DNA of 64,000 nucleotides from contig NZ_KB913029.1 of NCBI RefSeq assembly GCF_000384115.1, forward strand, positions 2,827,057-2,891,056, written 5' to 3'. The notes beneath the pieces are model-generated. The model did not search any database and was not told the DNA's origin. It saw nothing but the letters and a program-made list of their open reading frames with translations. The position numbers and the translations under genes are program-made. Numbering within the stretch: position 1 is the first letter of the stretch; the number at the start of each line of letters is the position of its first letter. Source of the DNA: Sporichthya polymorpha DSM 43042. GTDB lineage: Bacteria; Actinomycetota; Actinomycetes; Sporichthyales; Sporichthyaceae. Shown here piece by piece: positions 58,050 to 64,000 of this stretch.

Positions 58050-59825
58050 TCAGGCGGGGGCCCCCTGCCAGTGGCCGACGAGGTCGCGGTAGAGGGCGGA
58101 GCTCGCGAGCAGGTCGTCGTGGGTGCCGAGCGCGGCGGTGGCGCCGTCGAGGACGAGGATGCGGTCGGCGCGCAGGGCCGAGCTCATCCGGTGGGCGACG
58201 ACGATGAGCGTGCCCCCGCGGGCGGCGAAGGCCTGCTCGGCCATCATCTCCGCGGACGGGTCGAGGTGGCAGGTCGCTTCGTCGAGGACGGCGAGGGGTG
58301 CGGCGGAGAGATAGGCCCGCGTCAGCGCGATCAGCTGGCGCTCACCGGCGGACAGCGTGGTCGGGTCGATGCGGGCGTCGAGGCCGCCGAGTCGGTCCCG
58401 CAGGGCCGTCAGACCGACGGCGTAACAGGCCCACTCGACCATCTCGGGCGTCGCGTCCGGCCGGAGGTAGCGGACGTTCTCGCCGAGCGTCCCGCTGAAG
58501 ACGAACGCCTCCTGGGGGATCAGCACGCGCACGCGCGCCCGGGTCTGGGGGTCGAGCGCCCCGATGTCGGTGCCGGCGACGGTCACCGTCCCCGTCCCGG
58601 GCTGGAGCATCCCGCAGATCAGGTTCACCAGCGTCGACTTGCCGATGCCGCTGGGCCCGACGACGGCCAGGTGCTCGCCGGGGACGACGGTCAGCGAGAG
58701 GTTGCGCAGCACGGGCTCGGCGTGCGGGCCGTAGGCGAACCCGACCTTCCGCAGCCGGACCTCCACCAACGCCGGGTGGGGCCGCCAGGTGGTGCCGCCC
58801 GGCGCCACCGGGAGTGGCGCCGGGCGGGTCGGACCCGCGCCGAGGATGCGCCCGAGCGTCACCCACAGCGGGATGATCGAGTCGCTGACGCACGCGGTCA
58901 GCGCGGTCATCGCCGGCGCGATCGCCGCGGCCGCGTAGGTCACCGACCCGGCGATCTCGCCCGGGCTGGTGCCGCGGTCCAGCAGCCACGGGATGCCGAG
59001 GACGATGAGGACGATCGGCACGCGCGCCCCGAGCCCGACGACGAGCAGGCGCCACGCGGTGACCGCGGCGACGGCCCGCCCGAGCCGCGCGTTCTCGTCG
59101 ATGCGGTCGCCGACGCCGGTCCGGATGTGCTCCGCGGCGCCCGCGGCCTGGATGTCGCGCAGGCCCTCCATCGTCCCGGTCACGCTCGCCGCGACGTGCT
59201 CGCCGGAGAGGATGAACGCCCGTTCGCGTCGCACGACCACCGGCAGCGAACAGCCGAAGATCACCAGCGACAGGACGACCGGCGGGACGACGAAGATCAG
59301 CACGTCGGTGGAGAGCGTGCTCTGCCCGGCCATCGAGCTGCCGATGCCGGCGACGAACGCGAGGATGCCGAGGATGCCCATGCCGAGCGTGCCGCGGACC
59401 GTCTCGATCTGCTGCGAGAGCCGGGCGACCGCGCCCGCATCGGGCCGGCCGTCCGGGGCCGTCGCGGACTGCAGCGTCTCGGCGACGACGAACTCGACGA
59501 GGTGGTCGCGGAACGGTTCGACGAGCCCGGCGACCGACTTCACCGCCTTGCCCGCTCCGACGGCCGCGACCAGTGCGGTGGCGGCCAGCAGGGCGAGCCA
59601 GGTCAGGCCGGTGCGGCGGTCGCCGACGAGGAAGCCGTCGTCGAGGGCACGGGCCACGACCTTGCCGTGCAGGAACGCGGGCACCGAGGCGAGTGCCGTC
59701 CAGAGGACGGTCATCACCGCGGCGCGCGGGTTCGCGCGGCACGCACCGACCAGGGCGTGCCACACCGCCGAGGTCGGGGTGCCGGCCGCCTTGGTCGTCC
59801 CCGTCTCCACCGTCGGGGTGCTCAC
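58050..59825 (-). CDS. ABC exporter half-transporter, catalytically intact NBD
   Basis: 591 residues from GTG 59825, which overlaps the upstream transporter's stop by 4 bp. An N-terminal six-helix export domain (LASVPAFLHGKVVARALDDG, LIFVVPPVVLSLVIFGCSLP) and a C-terminal ATPase: GPSGIGKSTLVNLICGML (Walker A), LIPQEAFVFSGTLGENV (intact Q loop), LSAGERQLIALTRAYL (signature, LSAGE), LAVLDEATCHLD (Walker B with catalytic Glu), VVAHRMSSALRAD (H loop). It forms a heterodimer with the product of 59822-61618. Paired exporters of this style carry peptides or small molecules; a small peptide gene lies upstream. Confidence 0.92.
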   Translation of the reverse strand: MSTPTVETGTTKAAGTPTSAVWHALVGACRANPRAAVMTVLWTALASVPAFLHGKVVARALDDGFLVGDRRTGLTWLALLAATALVAAVGAGKAVKSVAGLVEPFRDHLVEFVVAETLQSATAPDGRPDAGAVARLSQQIETVRGTLGMGILGILAFVAGIGSSMAGQSTLSTDVLIFVVPPVVLSLVIFGCSLPVVVRRERAFILSGEHVAASVTGTMEGLRDIQAAGAAEHIRTGVGDRIDENARLGRAVAAVTAWRLLVVGLGARVPIVLIVLGIPWLLDRGTSPGEIAGSVTYAAAAIAPAMTALTACVSDSIIPLWVTLGRILGAGPTRPAPLPVAPGGTTWRPHPALVEVRLRKVGFAYGPHAEPVLRNLSLTVVPGEHLAVVGPSGIGKSTLVNLICGMLQPGTGTVTVAGTDIGALDPQTRARVRVLIPQEAFVFSGTLGENVRYLRPDATPEMVEWACYAVGLTALRDRLGGLDARIDPTTLSAGERQLIALTRAYLSAAPLAVLDEATCHLDPSAEMMAEQAFAARGGTLIVVAHRMSSALRADRILVLDGATAALGTHDDLLASSALYRDLVGHWQGAPA

Positions 59826-61618
59826 GACGTTCCCCACGGGACGCGGGAGACGGTGCCGGGACCGTCCAGCGGGTCGGGCGTCGGCTCGGTGCGGTACAGG
59901 GACTCGATCGCGAACGGGTCGGTCGCGCCGGTGCCGAAGATCGCGCGGTACTCGGGGTCGGCCCAGAGCGTGGCGTGGGGCGCGTAGCCGCGGACGCGGC
60001 CGGCTTCCAGCCAGACGACGTAATCCGCGCGGGCGGCGGTGGACGCGCGGTGCGCGACGATCACCTGCGTCTGCCCGGTGCCGCTGCGCTGCAGAGCCGC
60101 CGTCACCTGAAGCTCCGTCACGGTGTCCAGGCTCGATGTCGCGTCGTCGAGGACGAGAACCCGGCCGGAGTGCGCGAGAGCGCGGGCCAGGCCGAGCCGC
60201 TGGGCCTCGCCACCGGACATCGGGGCCTGCGGCAGGGGTGTCGCGTACCCGAGGGGCAGGCGACGGATGAAGCCGTCGGCGGCCGCGGCCTCCGCCGCCG
60301 CGGTCACGGTCTCCGGCCCGGGACGGTGGTGCCCGAAGGCGATCGTCCCGCCGACCGTGCCGCCGAGCAGCGCCGGGCGCGGGAAGGCGTACGTGACCGC
60401 GGTGTGCAGCGCGGCCGGGCTGAGGTCGCGCAGCAGCTGGCCGTCGATGCACACGAGCCCGGAGTCCGGTTCGACGAGCCGGCCGAACAACGCGGCGAGC
60501 GTCGACTTGCCCGAGCCCGAGCGGCCCACGACCGCCACGGACGCCCCGGCCGGGATGTGCAGGGTGACGCCGCGCAGTGCCGCGTTCTCGCCGGAGCCCA
60601 CCCGGACGTCGACCAGCGTCAGCGCGCCGGGCCCGGTCAGTTCCTCGACGGTGCCGTACTCGGTGGGGGGCACCTCGAGCGCGTCCACGCACCGACGGGC
60701 CGCGCCGCGGGACTGGCCGTAGGCGAGCAGCTTCGCGAGCGCGTTCACGACCTCCACCCCGAGCGCGACGTACGCGCCGGCGGCCACCATGTCGCCGACG
60801 CTGATCCGGCCGGCCGAGAGCTGCCACCCGGCGACGCCGAGGACGACGACCTCGAGCATCGGCAGCAGCGCGGCGCTCTGACCGACGGCGCTCGCGTGCG
60901 CGGTCCACAGGCTCGCCCCGTGCCGGCGCAGGTCCTCGACCGGCTCGAGGACGCGGGCGCGCTCGGAATCGAGGGTGCCGGCGGCGGCCACGGTGCGCGC
61001 ACCGGCGAGGGCCTCGGTCAGGCGTCCGGCGACCTCGCCCTGCGCGGCGGAGTACTGCTCGGTCACGTCGGTGACGGTCCGGACCAGCAGGCCGAGCAGG
61101 ACGCTCAGCGCCAGCAGGCCGGCGAGGAACGCGACGCCGCACCAGACGTCGATGCGGAAGAGCATCACCATCGCGCCGACGGCGGGGATGCCGGCGGCGA
61201 ACGCGCCGACGAGGCGGACGGGCGCGGCGCCGGTCTGCTCGGCGTGCGCGCTGGTGCGGCTGACCAGGTCGCCCGCCGGGATCGCGCGCGTCAGGCGCGG
61301 GCCGGCAGTGGTGGCGTGGCTGAGGAGACGGTGCCGGATGCGCGCGGTGGCGCCGGCGGTCACGGCCCCGCCGGACAGGGCGAGCAGCGACTCGGCGACG
61401 CCGACCCCGAGCAGGAGACCGACCGCGATCTGCGTCCAGGTCAGGCCGAGCGGGCCCTCCGCGGGGGCGTCGACCAGGGCGGCGTCGAGCGCCTTGCCGA
61501 TCGCGTGGGGGAGGACGAGGGAGGCGCCGGCGACGGCGACCGAGGCGAGGACCAGCACGAGCAGAGATCCACGGACGGAGCGGACTCCGGTCCGGATCAA
61601 TCGCTCGGTTTCGGCCAC
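59822..61618 (-). CDS. ABC exporter half-transporter, degenerate NBD
   Basis: 598 residues, GTG 61618 with GAGGTGA upstream. Export-type membrane domain (SLLVLVLASVAVAGASLVLP; LVSRTSAHAEQTGAAPVRLV), then an ATPase with GRSGSGKSTLAALFGRLV (Walker A) and MSGGEAQRLGLARALAH (signature). In the Q loop the Gln is missing (TYAFPRPALLGG), and the Walker B ends VLVLDDATSSLD, with Asp in place of the catalytic Glu. Together with the intact partner this gives an asymmetric heterodimer with one weak ATP site. First gene of the exporter pair; the peptide gene at 61843 lies upstream beyond a terminator hairpin. Confidence 0.92.
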   Translation of the reverse strand: MAETERLIRTGVRSVRGSLLVLVLASVAVAGASLVLPHAIGKALDAALVDAPAEGPLGLTWTQIAVGLLLGVGVAESLLALSGGAVTAGATARIRHRLLSHATTAGPRLTRAIPAGDLVSRTSAHAEQTGAAPVRLVGAFAAGIPAVGAMVMLFRIDVWCGVAFLAGLLALSVLLGLLVRTVTDVTEQYSAAQGEVAGRLTEALAGARTVAAAGTLDSERARVLEPVEDLRRHGASLWTAHASAVGQSAALLPMLEVVVLGVAGWQLSAGRISVGDMVAAGAYVALGVEVVNALAKLLAYGQSRGAARRCVDALEVPPTEYGTVEELTGPGALTLVDVRVGSGENAALRGVTLHIPAGASVAVVGRSGSGKSTLAALFGRLVEPDSGLVCIDGQLLRDLSPAALHTAVTYAFPRPALLGGTVGGTIAFGHHRPGPETVTAAAEAAAADGFIRRLPLGYATPLPQAPMSGGEAQRLGLARALAHSGRVLVLDDATSSLDTVTELQVTAALQRSGTGQTQVIVAHRASTAARADYVVWLEAGRVRGYAPHATLWADPEYRAIFGTGATDPFAIESLYRTEPTPDPLDGPGTVSRVPWGTS

Positions 61619-61754
61619 CGCGTCACCTCAGGAACGGTCGGAACAGACGAGACGTCAGCGAAAGGGCCCGGCGTGGGGCCCGCGAGAAGGGCACGACGAC
61701 GACAGCAACCCAAGCTTTTGGCCCGGTTTGCCGGTGAAGGGGAGATAATGTGAG

Positions 61755-61795
61755 GGATCCCGTGCGGGCGACCTCCAAACGCCCGCACGGGATCC
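61755..61795. terminator. Perfect hairpin between the small peptide gene and the ABC exporter
   Basis: GGATCCCGTGCGGGCG (61755-61770) and its exact complement (61780-61795), loop of nine bases. It begins 48 bp after the stop of the 25-codon peptide gene (minus strand). It could end most transcripts there and let a fraction read through into the exporter genes, giving much peptide and little transporter. Confidence 0.7.
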
Positions 61796-61842
61796 TTCAT
61801 TTCGGCGCCCGTCCCCTCAGGGACAGGAGCTCAAGGCGTGGC

Positions 61843-61920
61843 TCAGCCCAGGCCGATGCGGATGCGCAGCGTGCCGAGCAGGGCGCCAACAGAGCCGAGA
61901 AGACCACCGAGAAGACCCAT
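61843..61920 (-). CDS. 25-residue Gly/Leu-repeat peptide
   Basis: Reading leftward from ATG 61918-61920: 25 codons then TGA. It begins MGLLGGLLGSVGALLG and ends with a short tail carrying two arginines. An AAGGAG site lies seven bases before the start, one of the best ribosome sites in the window. The two GLLG units come from an exact tandem repeat of GGTCTTCTCGG units in the DNA. The product is hydrophobic, Gly-zipper-like and mildly cationic, without Cys, signal peptide or known lantibiotic leader. It lies upstream of, and in line with, a heterodimeric ABC exporter. A secreted surface-active or membrane-active peptide is inferred; a small membrane toxin or structural peptide is the alternative. 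Confidence 0.6.
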   Translation of the reverse strand: MGLLGGLLGSVGALLGTLRIRIGLG

Positions 61921-62356
61921 GACATTTCTCCTTGTTGTGAGGGTGGGTGGAGATCCGCCGGTGGTCTCGGCCGGGATTACCGGCCGCACCACCGTGCGTC
62001 ACTCCTCGTATTTCTTTCGTAGCCGCCGAAGCGACTGCTTTGGCCGAATTTGATCTTGATCGGTTTCGGGTGAAACCATCTCTGCGACCAATCGGTTACT
62101 GCGCGTCTAAGACTGCCGCCTTCTCCGGGACTGTGAATACATAAACGGTTACCGACCGACAAGTAGGCGGTCAAAAGCGACAAAGGCAGTGAAAAAAACT
62201 CGCACTCAGTAATTCGATCATGACCAGAAGTAACAAAAACCGGATCTTGACCCTTAATTCCGACTGTCTGCGATCACCCCGATCCGGACCGCAATCGGCG
62301 ATAGCGTCGGACCCCCGGAACCCGTCGCACGGGTCGGTCGGGCGAGGAGGAGAGCA
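61921..62356. promoter_or_regulatory. Leader and promoter region of the peptide gene, and start region of the methyltransferase gene
   Basis: On the minus strand, TTGACC (62169-62174) with TAACCG 17 bases on, or TTGTCG (62157-62162) with TATTCA (62134-62139), could be promoters, giving a leader of about 200 bases. Within it, 61959-61974 and 61980-61994 form a strong hairpin (CGGTGGT and GGCCGG stems) just before the ribosome site. GTAACCG occurs twice on this strand, 53 bp apart (62093-62099 and 62146-62152). The stretch 62150-62260 is unusually A+T-rich. No further gene is convincing. Confidence 0.4.
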
Positions 62357-63307
62357 GTGACGGACACCGGTGGCGGTCACGCAACGCAGTTGTCCGGACC
62401 GGACACCTCTCCGGCCGACACTCCCGCGGGCACGGACACCGAGCACGCCGAGACCAAGGCGATCATCGCCGCGGCGTTCGACAACTCGGCCGACACCTAC
62501 GAGCAGGTCGGCGTGGAGTTCTTCGCGCCGCTCGGGGCCGAACTGGTCCGCCGAGCCGCCCCGCAGCCGGGGGAGCACGTCCTCGACCTCGGGTGCGGCC
62601 GCGGGCACTGCCTGTTCCCGGCCGCCGAGGCGGTGGGCAGCCGGGGTTCGGTGACCGGCACCGACCTCTCGCCGCGCATGGTCCAGCTCTGCGCCGCGGA
62701 GGCGGCCCGGCGGGGGCTCGCGCACGTGCACGTCGAGTTGGGCGACGCCTCCGAGCCGGCCTTCCCCGCGGGGAACTTCGACCTGATCACCGCCGGCATG
62801 GTCATGTTCTTCGTCCCGGAGCCGCGCAAGGCGCTGCCGCGCGTGGCCGCGCTGCTGCGCCCGGGGGGCCGCTTCGCGATGAGTTCGTTCGGCCCGTCGG
62901 ACCCGAAGTTCGACGAGACGATGGGCATCCTCTACCGGCACCGCATCGGCCCGCCGTGGGAGGACAACCCCGACAAGCCCTTCACCACGCACGAGACGAT
63001 CACGGCGATGCTCGCCGACTCCGGGTTCGTCGACATCGAGATCACCGAGCTGCAGCACGACATCGTGTTCTCCGACCTCGACGGGTACTGGGCGTGGGTC
63101 GGCTCGCACGGCGGGCGGATCATGATCGACCAGGTCCGCCCGGAGCACCTGCCGGCCGCCCGGGCCGACGTCTACGCGATGCTCTCCGAGCACCGCGAGG
63201 CGGACGGGTCGCTGATTCACCGCTCCCGCGCCTGGTTCACCACCGCGCGACGTCCTCCGGTGACCACCCACCCCGGTGGCAAGGGGACCGCGAGGGTGCC
63301 GGCTTGA
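62357..63307 (+). CDS. SAM-dependent methyltransferase
   Basis: 316 residues, GTG start behind GGAGGAG. Class I fold: the SAM-binding loop VLDLGCGRGHCLFPAAEA, the acidic residue region GTDLSPRMVQLCAAEAARRG, GDASEPAFPAGNFDLITAGM (motif II-like), and PRVAALLRPGGRFAMSSFG. A hydrophilic N-terminal 30-residue tail is Asp/Thr-rich. The acceptor molecule is not indicated; the family covers ubiquinone/menaquinone-type, lipid and natural-product methylation. The stop overlaps the GNAT gene start (TTGA). It is divergent from the peptide gene and could in principle modify its product. Confidence 0.88.
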   Translation: MTDTGGGHATQLSGPDTSPADTPAGTDTEHAETKAIIAAAFDNSADTYEQVGVEFFAPLGAELVRRAAPQPGEHVLDLGCGRGHCLFPAAEAVGSRGSVTGTDLSPRMVQLCAAEAARRGLAHVHVELGDASEPAFPAGNFDLITAGMVMFFVPEPRKALPRVAALLRPGGRFAMSSFGPSDPKFDETMGILYRHRIGPPWEDNPDKPFTTHETITAMLADSGFVDIEITELQHDIVFSDLDGYWAWVGSHGGRIMIDQVRPEHLPAARADVYAMLSEHREADGSLIHRSRAWFTTARRPPVTTHPGGKGTARVPA

Positions 63308-63804
63308 TCGTCGATCCACCGGTTCTGATCCGCCCCGCCACCGAGGAGGACTGGCCCGCGATCTGGCCGTTCCTCTGGCTGATCGTGGCGGCGGGGGAGA
63401 CGTACACCGTCGATCGCGACCTCGACGAGGAGACGGCCCGCGCCTGGTGGATGCGCCCGGAGGCCCGGGTGTTCGTCGCGATCGCGCAGGGCCGCATCGT
63501 CGGGTCGGCGAAGCTCACCCGGAACTTCGACGGGCCGGCCTCCTCCGTCGCGAACGCGAGCTTCCTCGTCGATCCCGGGTTCGCCGGTCGTGGGGTGGGC
63601 CGGGCGCTCGGGGAGCACGTCCTCGCCGCGGCGAAGGACGCCGGGTTCCGGGCCATGCAGTTCAACGCGGTGGTGGAGACGAACGTCACCGCCGTCACGC
63701 TCTGGCTCGGCCTCGGCTTTCAGATCCTCGCGACGATCCCGGACGCGTTCGAGCACCCCAAGCACGGCCCGGTGGGCCTGCACGTGATGTACCGGAAGCT
63801 GTAG
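63304..63804 (+). CDS. GNAT-family N-acetyltransferase
   Basis: 166 residues starting at TTG 63304, whose codon overlaps the methyltransferase stop; GAGGG lies just upstream and no ATG or GTG start is nearby in frame. The GNAT fold is clear: VLIRPATEEDWPAIWPFLWL, GRIVGSAKLTRNF, NASFLVDPGFAGRGVGRALG (acetyl-CoA loop), and NAVVETNVTAVTLWLGLGFQ. The acceptor could be an amine of a small molecule or a protein N-terminus. It is coupled to the methyltransferase, so the two may act in one modification pathway. Confidence 0.85.
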   Translation: MIVDPPVLIRPATEEDWPAIWPFLWLIVAAGETYTVDRDLDEETARAWWMRPEARVFVAIAQGRIVGSAKLTRNFDGPASSVANASFLVDPGFAGRGVGRALGEHVLAAAKDAGFRAMQFNAVVETNVTAVTLWLGLGFQILATIPDAFEHPKHGPVGLHVMYRKL

Positions 63805-63831
63805 CGGGGCCGCGACCTAGGATCGGAGGCC

Positions 63832-64000
63832 ATGTCCTCCGACCGCATCGTCAAGCCCGCCGCGATCTCCGGCTTCCCCGAGTGGCTGCCGCAGATCCGC
63901 CTCGTCGAGCAGCAGTGGCTCGACCGGATCCGCGCGACCTACGAGCGCTACGGGTTCTGCTCGGTCGAGACGCCGTCGGTGGAGGCTCTCGAGGTCCTGA
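63832..64000 (+). CDS. hisS: Histidyl-tRNA synthetase, N-terminal part
   Basis: Starts at ATG 63832 with GGAGG immediately upstream and runs off the window after 56 codons. The visible sequence (KPAAISGFPEWLPQIRLVEQ, then QWLDRIRATYERYGFCSVET) matches the amino end of bacterial HisRS, up to the motif 1 region. The start follows the GNAT gene by 27 bp. It is the class II enzyme that charges tRNA-His; actinobacterial proteins of this subtype are about 430-450 residues, so nearly 90% is outside the window. Confidence 0.93.
   Translation, partial: MSSDRIVKPAAISGFPEWLPQIRLVEQQWLDRIRATYERYGFCSVETPSVEALEVL

Noticed and set aside
59826-61142. Long minus-strand frame in front of the second ABC half-transporter, Arg/Ala/Pro-rich.
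   Set aside because: It is an out-of-frame shadow of the 59822-61618 transporter; the GTG at 59825 overlapping the upstream stop is the real start.
61597-61800. 67-codon minus-strand frame starting in the hairpin upstream of the exporter.
   Set aside because: Its start lies in the terminator arm, it has no ribosome site, codon use is poor and it overlaps the exporter start out of frame.
61977-62183. 68-codon minus-strand frame upstream of the peptide gene.
   Set aside because: No ATG start with ribosome site, non-coding third positions, and it spans the probable promoter and leader hairpin.
1-64000. Search for CRISPR arrays, rRNA operons, complete transposase genes, integrases and phage structural genes.
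   Set aside because: None seen; the only transfer-like signs are the toxin-antitoxin pair and the dispersed palindrome.

Overview
The window is about 70% G+C, with strong G/C preference at third codon positions, many GTG starts and tightly packed genes that often share 4-bp ATGA/GTGA overlaps. The gene content points to a chromosomal segment of an actinomycete: an F420-type luciferase-like oxidoreductase, a MshC/CysS-like ligase of the mycothiol type, DUF5134, DUF6328 and PepSY proteins, and SpoIID, TetR, PadR and LuxR families. It looks like a free-living, catabolically versatile soil-type actinobacterium. I cannot name the genus from the sequence. No rRNA, tRNA, CRISPR array, complete insertion sequence or prophage is visible. 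Both ends cut genes: an ADP-ribosylglycohydrolase on the left and hisS on the right.

Left part (1-14.7 kb). A MaoC-like hydratase, a lipoprotein solute-binding protein for a branched-chain-type ABC importer and a PadR regulator precede a six-gene run (3445-11063). That run encodes a flavoprotein, an aldehyde dehydrogenase, an acyl-CoA ligase, a LuxR regulator, a FadH-type dienoyl-CoA reductase and an NTF2-like protein, and reads as a regulated aldehyde-to-acid-to-acyl-CoA catabolic operon. A HigB/HigA-like toxin-antitoxin pair with lower G+C and its own repeat operator follows, then an HD-domain protein, a dienelactone hydrolase and purU.

Middle part (14.7-33 kb). A cyclic-nucleotide-domain histidine kinase is coupled to a response regulator fused to a thioredoxin-reductase-like flavoprotein that lacks its redox disulfide. 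Next come ilvD, an acyl-CoA dehydrogenase, a DUF5134/PepSY membrane pair, an F420 oxidoreductase, a fatty-acyl-CoA synthetase, an OmpR-type regulator, a GspE-type ATPase, and a TetR/MFS efflux pair with a clear palindromic operator.

Right part (33-64 kb). DUF445 and two RDD membrane proteins (one frameshifted), a large secreted zinc metallopeptidase, gpsA, a His/Met-rich lipoprotein, a SpoIID protein, a secreted trypsin-like protease, a LivH-LivF-LivMG importer without a binding protein, a flavoprotein/folE pair divergent from a Cys-rich HTH regulator, the MshC-like ligase, def, and a complete OmpR-type two-component system. The segment ends with a heterodimeric ABC exporter. Upstream of it on the same strand is a previously unlisted 25-codon gene for a Gly/Leu-repeat peptide (61843-61920) with a strong ribosome binding site and flanking hairpins.

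The strongest hunt results are: the peptide/exporter locus; a near-identical long palindrome used between two different convergent gene pairs (24.6 and 58.0 kb) with a half copy at 18.05 kb; matching 11-bp-phased CACAG repeats before both paralogous OmpR-type regulators (26.45 and 54.56 kb); the redox-type fused response regulator; and the frameshifted RDD gene.
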